Source: Daphnia carinata
Taxonomy: Eukaryota; Arthropoda; Branchiopoda; Diplostraca; Daphniidae
Assembly (NCBI RefSeq): GCF_022539665.2
Contig: NW_026712528.1
Location: forward strand, 1 to 22,742
Direction of reading: 5' to 3'
DNA: 22,742 nucleotides
Part shown: positions 8,659 to 21,485 of the stretch, piece by piece
Layout: each line of letters begins with the position of its first letter
Position numbering within the stretch: position 1 is the first letter of the stretch
The notes under the pieces: model-generated
What the model saw: the letters and a program-made list of their open reading frames with translations, nothing else
What the model was told of the DNA's origin: nothing
Database searches by the model: none
Translations under genes and position numbers: made by a program

Positions 8659-11600
8659 AGATAGAACGGTGTGAATGAATCCATTCGACGCAGAATGAAA
8701 AGTTACGTCGATTGAGATGTGTTTGATTTAATTATAACTTGAAATGCGACCGCTAGATGGCTTTGAAAAATTTAAAAATGCTAACTTTTGAACGGTTAGA
8801 GATAGAACGGTGAAAATGAATCCATTCGACGCAGAATGAAAAGTTACGTCGATTGAGATGTGTTTGATTTAATTATAACTTGAAATGCGACCGCTAGATG
8901 GCTTTGAAAAATTTAAAAATGCTAACTTTTGAACGGTTAGAGATAGAACGGTGAAAATGAATCCATTCGACGCAGAATGAAAAGTTACGTCGATTGAGAT
9001 GTGTTTGATTTAATTATAACTTGAAATGCGACCGCTAGATGGCTTTGAAAAATTTAAAAATGCTAACTTTTGAACGGTTAGAGATAGAACGGTGAAAATG
9101 AATCCATTCGACGCAGAATGAAAAGTTACGTCGATTGAGATGTGTTTGATTTAATTATAACTTGAAATGCGACCGCTAGATGGCTTTGAAAAATTTAAAA
9201 ATGCTAACTTTTGAACGGTTAGAGATAGAACGGTGAAAATGAATCCATTCGACGCAGAATGAAAAGTTACGTCGATTGAGATGTGTTTGATTTAATTATA
9301 ACTTGAAATGCGACCGCTAGATGGCTTTGAAAAATTTAAAAATGCTAACTTTTGAACGGTTAGAGATAGAACGGTGAAAATGAATCCATTCGACGCAGAA
9401 TGAAAAGTTACGTCGATTGAGATGTGTTTGATTTAATTATAACTTGAAATGCGACCGCTAGATGGCTTTGAAAAATTTAAAAATGCTAACTTTTGAACGG
9501 TTAGAGATAGAACGGTGAAAATGAATCCATTCGACGCAGAATGAAAAGTTACGTCGATTGAGATGTGTTTGATTTAATTATAACTTGAAATGCGACCGCT
9601 AGATGGCTTTGAAAAATTTAAAAATGCTAACTTTTGAACGGTTAGAGATAGAACGGTGAAAATGAATCCATTCGACGCAGAATGAAAAGTTACGTCGATT
9701 GAGATGTGTTTGATTTAATTATAACTTGAAATGCGACCGCTAGATGGCTTTGAAAAATTTAAAAATGCTAACTTTTGAACGGTTAGAGATAGAACGGTGA
9801 AAATGAATCCATTCGACGCAGAATGAAAAGTTACGTCGATTGAGATGTGTTTGATTTAATTATAACTTGAAATGCGACCGCTAGATGGCTTTGAAAAATT
9901 TAAAAATGCTAACTTTTGAACGGTTAGAGATAGAACGGTGTGAAAATGAATCCATTCGACGCAGAATGAAAAGTTACGTCGATTGAGATGTGTTTGATTT
10001 AATTATAACTTGAAATGCGACCGCTAGATGGCTTTGAAAAATTTTAAAATGCTAACTTTTGAACGGTTAGAGATAGAACAATGAAAATGAATCCATTCGA
10101 CGCAGAATGAAAAGTTACGTCGATTGAGATGTGTTTGATTTAATTATAACTTGAAATGCGACCGCTAGATGGCTTTGAAAAATTTAAAAATGCTAACTTT
10201 TGAACGGTTAGAGATAGAACGGTGTGAATGAATCCATTCGACGCAGAATGAAAAGTTACGTCGATTGAGATGTGTTTGATTTAATTATAACTTGAAATGC
10301 GACCGCTAGATGGCTTTGAAAAATTTTAAAATGCTAACTTTTGAACGGTTAGAGATAGAACGGTGAAAATGAATCCATTCGACGCAGAATGAAAAGTTAC
10401 GTCGATTGAGATGTGTTTGATTTAATTATAACTTGAAATGCGACCGCTAGATGGCTTTGAAAAATTTAAAAATGCTAACTTTTGAACGGTTAGAGATAGA
10501 ACGGTGAAAATGAATCCATTCGACGCAGAATGAAAAGTTACGTCGATTGAGATGTGTTTGATTTAATTATAACTTGAAATGCGACCGCTAGATGGCTTTG
10601 AAAAATTTAAAAATGCTAACTTTTGAACGGTTAGAGATAGAACGGTGTGAATGAATCCATTCGACGCAGAATGAAAAGTTACGTCGATTGAGATGTGTTT
10701 GATTTAATTATAACTTGAAATGCGACCGCTAGATGGCTTTGAAAAATTTAAAAATGCTAACTTTTGAACGGTTAGAGATAGAACGGTGGAATGAATCCAT
10801 TCGACGCAGAATGAAAAGTTACGTCGATTGAGATGTGTTTGATTTAATTATAACTTGAAATGCGACCGCTAGATGGCTTTGAAAAATTTAAAAATGCTAA
10901 CTTTTGAACGGTTAGAGATAGAACGGTGAAAATGAATCCATTCGACGCAGAATGAAAAGTTACGTCGATTGAGATGTGTTTGATTTAATTATAACTTGAA
11001 ATGCGACCGCTAGATGGCTTTGAAAAATTTAAAAATGCTAACTTTTGAACGGTTAGAGATAGAACGGTGAAAATGAATCCATTCGACGCAGAATGAAAAG
11101 TTACGTCGATTGAGATGTGTTTGATTTAATTATAACTTGAAATGCGACCGCTAGATGGCTTTGAAAAATTTAAAAATGCTAACTTTTGAACGGTTAGAGA
11201 TAGAACGGTGAAAATGAATCCATTCGACGCAGAATGAAAAGTTACGTCGATTGAGATGTGTTTGATTTAATTATAACTTGAAATGCGACCGCTAGATGGC
11301 TTTGAAAAATTTAAAAATGCTAACTTTTGAACGGTTAGAGATAGAACGGTGTGAATGAATCCATTCGACGCAGAATGAAAAGTTACGTCGATTGAGATGT
11401 GTTTGATTTAATTATAACTTGAAATGCGACCGCTAGATGGCTTTGAAAAATTTTAAAATGCTAACTTTTGAACGGTTAGAGATAGAACGGTGGGAATGAA
11501 TCCATTCGACGCAGAATGAAAAGTTACGTCGATTGAGATGTGTTTGATTTAATTATAACTTGAAATGCGACCGCTAGATGGCTTTGAAAAATTTAAAAAT

Positions 11601-14600
11601 GCTAACTTTTGAACGGTTAGAGATAGAACGGTGAAAATGAATCCATTCGACGCAGAATGAAAAGTTACGTCGATTGAGATGTGTTTGATTTAATTATAAC
11701 TTGAAATGCGACCGCTAGATGGCTTTGAAAAATTTAAAAATGCTAACTTTTGAACGGTTAGAGATAGAACGCTGGGAATGAATCCATTCGACGCAGAATG
11801 AAAAGTTACGTCGATTGAGATGTGTTTGATTTAATTATAACTTGAAATGCGACCGCTAGATGGCTTTGAAAAATTTAAAAATGCTAACTTTTGAACGGTT
11901 AGAGATAGAACGGTGAAAATGAATCCATTCGACGCAGAATGAAAAGTTACGTCGATTGAGATGTGTTTGATTTAATTATAACTTGAAATGCGACCGCTAG
12001 ATGGCTTTGAAAAATTTAAAAATGCTAACTTTTGAACGGTTAGAGATAGAACGGTGAAAATGAATCCATTCGACGCAGAATGAAAAGTTACGTCGATTGA
12101 GATGTGTTTGATTTAATTATAACTTGAAATGCGACCGCTAGATGGCTTTGAAAAATTTAAAAATGCTAACTTTTGAACGGTTAGAGATAGAACGGTGAAA
12201 ATGAATCCATTCGACGCAGAATGAAAAGTTACGTCGATTGAGATGTGTTTGATTTAATTATAACTTGAAATGCGACCGCTAGATGGCTTTGAAAAATTTA
12301 AAAATGCTAACTTTTGAACGGTTAGAGATAGAACGGTGAATGAATCCATTCGACGCAGAATGAAAAGTTACGTCGATTGAGATGTGTTTGATTTAATTAT
12401 AACTTGAAATGCGACCGCTAGATGGCTTTGAAAATTTTTAAAATGCTAACTTTTGAACGGTTAGAGATAGAACGCTGGGAATGAATCCATTCGACGCAGA
12501 ATGAAAAGTTACGTCGATTGAGATGTGTTTGATTTAATTATAACTTGAAATGCGACCGCTAGATGGCTTTGAAAAATTTAAAAATGCTAACTTTTGAACG
12601 GTTAGAGATAGAACGGTGAAAATGAATCCATTCGACGCAGAATGAAAAGTTACGTCGATTGAGATGTGTTTGATTTAATTATAACTTGAAATGCGACCGC
12701 TAGATGGCTTTGAAAAATTTAAAAATGCTAACTTTTGAACGGTTAGAGATAGAACGGTGAAAATGAATCCATTCGACGCAGAATGAAAAGTTACGTCGAT
12801 TGAGATGTGTTTGATTTAATTATAACTTGAAATGCGACCGCTAGATGGCTTTGAAAAATTTTAAAATGCTAACTTTTGAACGGTTAGAGATAGAACGGTG
12901 TGAATGAATCCATTCGACGCAGAATGAAAAGTTACGTCGATTGAGATGTGTTTGATTTAATTATAACTTGAAATGCGACCGCTAGATGGCTTTGAAAAAT
13001 TTAAAAATGCTAACTTTTGAACGGTTAGAGATAGAACGGTGTGAATGAATCCATTCGACGCAGAATGAAAAGTTACGTCGATTGAGATGTGTTTGATTTA
13101 ATTATAACTTGAAATGCGACCGCTAGATGGCTTTGAAAAATTTAAAAATGCTAACTTTTGAACGGTTAGAGATAGAACGCTGGGAATGAATCCATTCGAC
13201 GCAGAATGAAAAGTTACGTCGATTGAGATGTGTTTGATTTAATTATAACTTGAAATGCGACCGCTAGATGGCTTTGAAAAATTTAAAAATGCTAACTTTT
13301 GAACGGTTAGAGATAGAACGGTGTGAATGAATCCATTCGACGCAGAATGAAAAGTTACGTCGATTGAGATGTGTTTGATTTAATTATAACTTGAAATGCG
13401 ACCGCTAGATGGCTTTTAAAAATTTAAAAATGCTAACTTTTGAACGGTTAGAGATAGAACGGTGAAAATGAATCCATTCGACGCAGAATGAAAAGTTACG
13501 TCGATTGAGATGTGTTTGATTTAATTATAACTTGAAATGCGACCGCTAGATGGCTTTGAAAAATTTAAAAATGCTAACTTTTGAACGGTTAGAGATAGAA
13601 CGGTGTGAATGAATCCATTCGACGCAGAATGAAAAGTTACGTCGATTGAGATGTGTTTGATTTAATTATAACTTGAAATGCGACCGCTAGATGGCTTTGA
13701 AAATTTTAAAAATGCTAACTTTTGAACGATTAGAGATAGAACGGTGTGAATGAATCCATTCGACGCAGAATGAAAAGTTACGTCGATTGAGATGTGTTTG
13801 ATTTAATTATAACTTGAAATGCGACCGCTAGATGGCTTTGAAAAATTTAAAAATGCTAACTTTTGAACGGTTAGAGATAGAACGGTGTGAATGAATCCAT
13901 TCGACGCAGAATGAAAAGTTACGTCGATTGAGATGTGTTTGATTTAATTATAACTTGAAATGCGACCGCTAGATGGCTTTGAAAAATTTAAAAATGCTAA
14001 CTTTTGAACGGTTAGAGATAGAACGGTGTGAATGAATCCATTCGACGCAGAATGAAAAGTTACGTCGATTGAGATGTGTTTGATTTAATTATAACTTGAA
14101 ATGCGACCGCTAGATGGCTTTGAAAAATTTAAAAATGCTAACTTTTGAACGGTTAGAGATAGAACGCTGGGAATGAATCCATTCGACGCAGAATGAAAAG
14201 TTACGTCGATTGAGATGTGTTTGATTTAATTATAACTTGAAATGCGACCGCTAGATGGCTTTGAAAAATTTAAAAATGCTAACTTTTGAACGGTTAGAGA
14301 TAGAACGGTGTGAATGAATCCATTCGACGCAGAATGAAAAGTTACGTCGATTGAGATGTGTTTGATTTAATTATAACTTGAAATGCGACCGCTAGATGGC
14401 TTTGAAAAATTTAAAAATGCTAACTTTTGAACGGTTAGAGATAGAACGGTGAAAATGAATCCATTCGACGCAGAATGAAAAGTTACGTCGATTGAGATGT
14501 GTTTGATTTAATTATAACTTGAAATGCGACCGCTAGATGGCTTTGAAAAATTTAAAAATGCTAACTTTTGAACGGTTAGAGATAGAACGGTGTGAATGAA

Positions 14601-14720
14601 TCCATTCGACGCAGAATGAAAAGTTACGTCGATTGAGATGTGTTTGATTTAATTATAACTTGAAATGCGACCGCTAGATGGCTTTGAAAAATTTAAAAAT
14701 GCTAACTTTTGAACGGTTAG
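8659..14720 (+). repeat. Mosaic domain: types A, D, C and E interleaved, units 62-104
   Basis: Type D (GGTGTGAATG) first appears at 8659. D units follow at 10212, 10635, 11339, 12888, 13029, 13311, 13593-14156 (four in a row), 14298 and 14580. Single E units lie at 11762, 12465, 13170 and 14157, and a C unit at 11480. A units dominate to about 12.9 kb and D after that. Irregular hinges: 9928 (GTGTGAAAATG, +2), 10071 (ACAATG), 10776 (GGTGGAATG, -1) and 12326 (GGTGAATG, -2). The unit at 13311 has GGCTTTTAAAA, and the unit boundary at 13729 reads GAACGATTAG. There is no fixed order of types, so this is not a classical higher-order repeat. Confidence 0.88.
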
Positions 14721-14955
14721 AGATAGAACGGTGTGAATGAATCCATTCGACGCAGAATGAAAAGTTACGTCGATTGAGATGTGTTTGATTTAATTATAAC
14801 TTGAAATGCGACCGCTAGATGGCTTTGAAATGAAAATTAAAAATGCTAACAGAATGAATACGTCGATTGAGATGATGTTTGATTTAATTATAACTTGAAA
14901 TGGGACCGCTAGATGGCTTTGAAAAATTTAAAAATGCTAACTTTTGAACGGTTAG
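14721..14955 (+). repeat. Spliced 235-bp unit (partial extra copy)
   Basis: A type D unit runs to GCTAAC (m122-m127, ending 14850), with extra bases in its A/T tract (GAAATGAAAATTAAAAATGC). It then jumps to AGAATG (m34, 14851) with a one-base C overlap. The second piece has small lesions (AGTT missing after AGAATGAA, GATGATGTTT, GGGACCGCT) before returning to a normal end. The acceptor point is the same as at 4321 and 18977. This unit opens the most damaged zone of the array. Confidence 0.85.
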
Positions 14956-15379
14956 AGATAGAACGGTGTGAATGAATCCATTCGACGCAGAATGAAAAGT
15001 TACGTCGATTGAGATGTGTTTGATTTAATTATAACTTGAAATGCGACCGCTAGATGGCTTTGAAAAATTTAAAAATGCTAACTTTTGAACGGTTAGAGAT
15101 AGAACGGTGGGAATGAATCCATTCGACGCAGAATGAAAAGTTACGTCGATTGAGATGTGTTTGATTTAATTATAACTTGAAATGCGACCGCTAGATGGCT
15201 TTGAAAAATTTAAAAATGCTAACTTTTGAACGGTTAGAGATAGAACGTTGGGAATGAATCCATTCGACGCAGAATGAAAAGTTACGTCGATTGAGATGTG
15301 TTTGATTTAATTATAACTTGAAATGCGACCGCTAGATGGCTTTGAAAAATTTAAAAATGCTAACTTTTTGAACGGTTAG
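14956..15379 (+). repeat. Units 106-108: types D, C and an m11-T unit
   Basis: Three full-length units between the spliced unit before 14956 and the deletions after 15380. Their hinges are D (14956), C (15097) and GTTGGG (15238), the last being the only unit with T at m11. The third is 142 bp because its T run is one base longer (CTTTTTGAACGG near 15365). Confidence 0.85.
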
Positions 15380-15497
15380 AGATAGAACGGTGTGAATGAA
15401 TCCAGTCGATTGAGATGTGTTTGATTTAATTATAACTTGAAATGCGACCGCTAGATGGCTTTGAAAAATTTAAAAATGCTAACTTTTGAACGGTTAG
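15380..15497 (+). repeat. Unit with 23-bp deletion removing the hairpin
   Basis: A type D unit of 118 bp. After TCCA (m22-m25, ending 15404) the sequence continues at GTCGATT (m49), so m26-m48 are missing. This removes most of the CATTC/GAATG dyad, AAAAGTTA and three CpG sites. The left breakpoint is the same m25/m26 position as in the truncated unit at 22614. Confidence 0.9.
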
Positions 15498-15781
15498 AGA
15501 TAGTAAAGCGGTGGAATGAATCCATTCGACGCAGAATGAAAAGTTACGTCGATTGAGATGTGTTTGATTTAATTATAACTTGAAATGCGACCGCTAGATG
15601 GCTTTGAAAAATTTTAAAATGCTAACTTTTGAACGGTCAGAGATAGAACGGTGAAAATGAATCCATTCGACGCAGAATGAAAAGTTACGTCGATTGAGAT
15701 GTGTTTGATTTAATTATAACTTGAAATGCGACCGCTAGATGGCTTTGAAAATTTTTAAAATGCTTACTTTTGAACGGTCAG
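15498..15781 (+). repeat. Two divergent units with altered boundaries
   Basis: The first unit (15498-15640, 143 bp) begins AGATAGTAAAGCGGTGG, a garbled form of AGATAGAACGGTGGG. It has the ATTTTAAAA tract and ends in GGTCAG. The second (15641-15781) is type A with ATTTTTAAAATGCTTAC and also ends in GGTCAG. The GGTCAG boundary is otherwise seen only at 5834, so these units share a minor variant with the variant trio there. Confidence 0.85.
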
Positions 15782-15883
15782 AGATAGAACGGTGTGAAAT
15801 ATGACCGCTAGATGATTGAAAAATTTAAAAATGCTAACTTTTAACGGTTAGAGATTTAAAAATGCTAACTTTTGAACGGTTAG
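15782..15883 (+). repeat. Two truncated units (70 bp and 32 bp)
   Basis: The first (15782-15851) goes from GAA in the hinge (m15-m17) straight to GAAAT near m83, skipping 68 bp with GAA overlap. It then has a damaged GATGATTGAA in the CTCF-like site and lacks one G in CTTTTAACGG. The second (15852-15883) is only AGAT (m1-m4) joined to TTAAAAATGC (from m114), a 109-bp deletion with a two-base AT overlap. They mark the border between the mosaic domain and the type E domain. Confidence 0.9.
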
Positions 15884-18843
15884 AGATAGAACGGTGGGAA
15901 TGAATCCATTCGACGCAGAATGAAAAGTTACGTCGATTGAGATGTGTTTGATTTAATTATAACTTGAAATGCGACCGCTAGATGGCTTTGAAAAATTTAA
16001 AAATGCTAACTTTTGAACGGTTAGAGATAGAACGCTGGGAATGAATCCATTCGACGCAGAATGAAAAGTTACGTCGATTGAGATGTGTTTGATTTAATTA
16101 TAACTTGAAATGCGACCGCTAGATGGCTTTGAAAAATTTAAAAATGCTAACTTTTGAACGGTTAGAGATAGAACGCTGGGAATGAATCCATTCGACGCAG
16201 AATGAAAAGTTACGTCGATTGAGATGTGTTTGATTTAATTATAACTTGAAATGCGACCGCTAGATGGCTTTGAAAAATTTAAAAATGCTAACTTTTGAAC
16301 GGTTAGAGATAGAACGCTGGGAATGAATCCATTCGACGCAGAATGAAAAGTTACGTCGATTGAGATGTGTTTGATTTAATTATAACTTGAAATGCGACCG
16401 CTAGATGGCTTTGAAAAATTTAAAAATGCTAACTTTTGAACGGTTAGAGATAGAACGCTGGGAATGAATCCATTCGACGCAGAATGAAAAGTTACGTCGA
16501 TTGAGATGTGTTTGATTTAATTATAACTTGAAATGCGACCGCTAGATGGCTTTGAAAAATTTAAAAATGCTAACTTTTGAACGGTTAGAGATAGAACGCT
16601 GGAATGAATCCATTCGACGCAGAATGAAAAGTTACGTCGATTGAGATGTGTTTGATTTAATTATAACTTGAAATGCGACCGCTAGATGGCTTTGAAAAAT
16701 TTAAAAATGCTAACTTTTGAACGGTTAGAGATAGAACGCTGGGAATGAATCCATTCGACGCAGAATGAAAAGTTACGTCGATTGAGATGTGTTTGATTTA
16801 ATTATAACTTGAAATGCGACCGCTAGATGGCTTTGAAAAATTTAAAAATGCTAACTTTTGAACGGTTAGAGATAGAACGCTGGGAATGAATCCATTCGAC
16901 GCAGAATGAAAAGTTACGTCGATTGAGATGTGTTTGATTTAATTATAACTTGAAATGCGACCGCTAGATGGCTTTGAAAAATTTAAAAATGCTAACTTTT
17001 GAACGGTTAGAGATAGAACGCTGGGAATGAATCCATTCGACGCAGAATGAAAAGTTACGTCGATTGAGATGTGTTTGATTTAATTATAACTTGAAATGCG
17101 ACCGCTAGATGGCTTTGAAAAATTTAAAAATGCTAACTTTTGAACGGTTAGAGATAGAACGCTGGGAATGAATCCATTCGACGCAGAATGAAAAGTTACG
17201 TCGATTGAGATGTGTTTGATTTAATTATAACTTGAAATGCGACCGCTAGATGGCTTTGAAAAATTTAAAAATGCTAACTTTTGAACGGTTAGAGATAGAA
17301 CGCTGGGAATGAATCCATTCGACGCAGAATGAAAAGTTACGTCGATTGAGATGTGTTTGATTTAATTATAACTTGAAATGCGACCGCTAGATGGCTTTGA
17401 AAAATTTAAAAATGCTAACTTTTGAACGGTTAGAGATAGAACGCTGGGAATGAATCCATTCGACGCAGAATGAAAAGTTACGTCGATTGAGATGTGTTTG
17501 ATTTAATTATAACTTGAAATGCGACCGCTAGATGGCTTTGAAAAATTTAAAAATGCTAACTTTTGAACGGTTAGAGATAGAACGCTGGGAATGAATCCAT
17601 TCGACGCAGAATGAAAAGTTACGTCGATTGAGATGTGTTTGATTTAATTATAACTTGAAATGCGACCGCTAGATGGCTTTGAAAAATTTAAAAATGCTAA
17701 CTTTTGAACGGTTAGAGATAGAACGCTGGGAATGAATCCATTCGACGCAGAATGAAAAGTTACGTCGATTGAGATGTGTTTGATTTAATTATAACTTGAA
17801 ATGCGACCGCTAGATGGCTTTGAAAAATTTAAAAATGCTAACTTTTGAACGGTTAGAGATAGAACGCTGGGAATGAATCCATTCGACGCAGAATGAAAAG
17901 TTACGTCGATTGAGATGTGTTTGATTTAATTATAACTTGAAATGCGACCGCTAGATGGCTTTGAAAAATTTAAAAATGCTAACTTTTGAACGGTTAGAGA
18001 TAGAACGCTGGGAATGAATCCATTCGACGCAGAATGAAAAGTTACGTCGATTGAGATGTGTTTGATTTAATTATAACTTGAAATGCGACCGCTAGATGGC
18101 TTTGAAAAATTTAAAAATGCTAACTTTTGAACGGTTAGAGATAGAACGCTGGGAATGAATCCATTCGACGCAGAATGAAAAGTTACGTCGATTGAGATGT
18201 GTTTGATTTAATTATAACTTGAAATGCGACCGCTAGATGGCTTTGAAAAATTTAAAAATGCTAACTTTTGAACGGTTAGAGATAGAACGCTGGGAATGAA
18301 TCCATTCGACGCAGAATGAAAAGTTACGTCGATTGAGATGTGTTTGATTTAATTATAACTTGAAATGCGACCGCTAGATGGCTTTGAAAAATTTAAAAAT
18401 GCTAACTTTTGAACGGTTAGAGATAGAACGCTGGGAATGAATCCATTCGACGCAGAATGAAAAGTTACGTCGATTGAGATGTGTTTGATTTAATTATAAC
18501 TTGAAATGCGACCGCTAGATGGCTTTGAAAAATTTAAAAATGCTAACTTTTGAACGGTTAGAGATAGAACGCTGGGAATGAATCCATTCGACGCAGAATG
18601 AAAAGTTACGTCGATTGAGATGTGTTTGATTTAATTATAACTTGAAATGCGACCGCTAGATGGCTTTGAAAAATTTAAAAATGCTAACTTTTGAACGGTT
18701 AGAGATAGAACGCTGGGAATGAATCCATTCGACGCAGAATGAAAAGTTACGTCGATTGAGATGTGTTTGATTTAATTATAACTTGAAATGCGACCGCTAG
18801 ATGGCTTTGAAAAATTTAAAAATGCTAACTTTTGAACGGTTAG
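15884..18843 (+). repeat. First type E domain, units 114-134
   Basis: One type C unit (15884) is followed by twenty consecutive type E units (GCTGGGAATG) from 16025. The only difference I can see is one G missing from the hinge of the unit starting at 16589 (140 bp). Otherwise these 2.8 kb look identical copy for copy. Such low variation beside the scarred zone at 14721-15883 suggests very recent expansion of a single variant. Confidence 0.92.
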
Positions 18844-19084
18844 AGGTAGAACGCTGGGAATGAATCCATTCGACGCAGAATGAAAAGTTATGTCGATTGA
18901 GATGTGTGTGATTTAATTATAACTTGAAATGCGACCGCTAGATGGCTTTGAAAAATAAAAATGCTAATTTTGAACGCAGAAAATGAAAAGCGTCGATTGA
19001 GATGTGTTTGATTTAATTATAACTTGAAATGCGACCGCTAGATGGCTTTGAAAAATTTAAAAATGCTAACTTTTGAACGGTTAG
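18844..19084 (+). repeat. Spliced 241-bp unit inside the type E domain
   Basis: The first part carries several point changes (AGAGGTAG at the start, TTATGTCG at m48, GTGTGTGATT, a shortened A/T tract, CTAATTTTG). At GAACG (18972-18976, m132-m136) it joins CAG (18977, m33) through an ACG overlap, then reads CAGAAAATGAAAAGCGTCG, a lightly damaged m33-m52, and continues normally. The acceptor point is again m33. The clustering of point changes next to the junction fits error-prone repair synthesis. Confidence 0.85.
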
Positions 19085-20492
19085 AGATAGAACGCTGGGA
19101 ATGAATCCATTCGACGCAGAATGAAAAGTTACGTCGATTGAGATGTGTTTGATTTAATTATAACTTGAAATGCGACCGCTAGATGGCTTTGAAAATTAAA
19201 AATGCTAACTTTTGAACGGTTAGAGATAGAACGCTGGGAATGAATCCATTCGACGCAGAATGAAAAGTTACGTCGATTGAGATGTGTTTGATTTAATTAT
19301 AACTTGAAATGCGACCGCTAGATGGCTTTGAAAAATTTAAAAATGCTAACTTTTGAACGGTTAGAGATAGAACGCTGGGAATGAATCCATTCGACGCAGA
19401 ATGAAAAGTTACGTCGATTGAGATGTGTTTGATTTAATTATAACTTGAAATGCGACCGCTAGATGGCTTTGAAAAATTTAAAAATGCTAACTTTTGAACG
19501 GTTAGAGATAGAACGCTGGGAATGAATCCATTCGACGCAGAATGAAAAGTTACGTCGATTGAGATGTGTTTGATTTAATTATAACTTGAAATGCGACCGC
19601 TAGATGGCTTTGAAAAATTTAAAAATGCTAACTTTTGAACGGTTAGAGATAGAACGCTGGGAATGAATCCATTCGACGCAGAATGAAAAGTTACGTCGAT
19701 TGAGATGTGTTTGATTTAATTATAACTTGAAATGCGACCGCTAGATGGCTTTGAAAAATTTAAAAATGCTAACTTTTGAACGGTTAGAGATAGAACGCTG
19801 GGAATGAATCCATTCGACGCAGAATGAAAAGTTACGTCGATTGAGATGTGTTTGATTTAATTATAACTTGAAATGCGACCGCTAGATGGCTTTGAAAAAT
19901 TTAAAAATGCTAACTTTTGAACGGTTAGAGATAGAACGCTGGGAATGAATCCATTCGACGCAGAATGAAAAGTTACGTCGATTGAGATGTGTTTGATTTA
20001 ATTATAACTTGAAATGCGACCGCTAGATGGCTTTGAAAAATTTAAAAATGCTAACTTTTGAACGGTTAGAGATAGAACGCTGGGAATGAATCCATTCGAC
20101 GCAGAATGAAAAGTTACGTCGATTGAGATGTGTTTGATTTAATTATAACTTGAAATGCGACCGCTAGATGGCTTTGAAAAATTTAAAAATGCTAACTTTT
20201 GAACGGTTAGAGATAGAACGCTGGGAATGAATCCATTCGACGCAGAATGAAAAGTTACGTCGATTGAGATGTGTTTGATTTAATTATAACTTGAAATGCG
20301 ACCGCTAGATGGCTTTGAAAAATTTAAAAATGCTAACTTTTGAACGGTTAGAGATAGAACGCTGGGAATGAATCCATTCGACGCAGAATGAAAAGTTACG
20401 TCGATTGAGATGTGTTTGATTTAATTATAACTTGAAATGCGACCGCTAGATGGCTTTGAAAAATTTATAAATGCTAACTTTTGAACGGTTAG

Positions 20493-20639
20493 AGATAGAA
20501 CGCTGGGAATGAATCCATTCGACGCAGAATGAAAAGTTACGTCGATGTGTTTTGAGATGTGTTTGATTTAATTATAACTTGAAATGCGACCGCTAGATGG
20601 CTTTGAAAAATTTAAAAATGCTAACTTTTGAACGGTTAG
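20493..20639 (+). repeat. Type E unit with 6-bp insertion
   Basis: The unit is 147 bp. GTCGAT is followed by GTGTTT before TGAGATG, and GTGTTT also occurs normally about ten bases further on (GATGTGTTTGAT). The insertion is best read as a short local copy of that segment, which repeats GATGTGTTT. Confidence 0.85.
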
Positions 20640-21344
20640 AGATAGAACGCTGGGAATGAATCCATTCGACGCAGAATGAAAAGTTACGTCGATTGAGATG
20701 TGTTTGATTTAATTATAACTTGAAATGCGACCGCTAGATGGCTTTGAAAAATTTAAAAATGCTAACTTTTGAACGGTTAGAGATAGAACGCTGGGAATGA
20801 ATCCATTCGACGCAGAATGAAAAGTTACGTCGATTGAGATGTGTTTGATTTAATTATAACTTGAAATGCGACCGCTAGATGGCTTTGAAAAATTTAAAAA
20901 TGCTAACTTTTGAACGGTTAGAGATAGAACGCTGGGAATGAATCCATTCGACGCAGAATGAAAAGTTACGTCGATTGAGATGTGTTTGATTTAATTATAA
21001 CTTGAAATGCGACCGCTAGATGGCTTTGAAAAATTTAAAAATGCTAACTTTTGAACGGTTAGAGATAGAACGCTGGGAATGAATCCATTCGACGCAGAAT
21101 GAAAAGTTACGTCGATTGAGATGTGTTTGATTTAATTATAACTTGAAATGCGACCGCTAGATGGCTTTGAAAAATTTAAAAATGCTAACTTTTGAACGGT
21201 TAGAGATAGAACGCTGGGAATGAATCCATTCGACGCAGAATGAAAAGTTACGTCGATTGAGATGTGTTTGATTTAATTATAACTTGAAATGCGACCGCTA
21301 GATGGCTTTGAAAAATTTAAAAATGCTAACTTTTGAACGGTATA

Positions 21345-21485
21345 TGCTAGAACGCTGGGAATGAATCCATTCGACGCAGAATGAAAAGTTACGTCGATTG
21401 AGATGTGTTTGATTTAATTATAACTTGAAATGCGACCGCTAGATGGCTTTGAAAAATTTAAAAATGCTAACTTTTGAACGGTTAG
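21345..21485 (+). repeat. Type E unit with TATATGC boundary haplotype
   Basis: The boundary at 21342-21347 reads ATATGC in place of TAGAGA, exactly as at 844-849, followed by a type E hinge. The remainder of the unit is consensus. Its identity with the unit at 847 over both the boundary and the hinge shows that the two share descent despite lying 20.5 kb apart. Confidence 0.92.

Noticed and set aside
988-14720. Higher-order repeat of several monomers
   Set aside because: I followed hinge types and the ATTTTAAAA tract marker unit by unit and found no fixed multi-unit order; similar types occur in runs or singly.
14721-15883. Transposon insertion in the scarred zone
   Set aside because: All of the sequence there derives from the monomer; there is no foreign DNA, terminal inverted repeat or target-site duplication.
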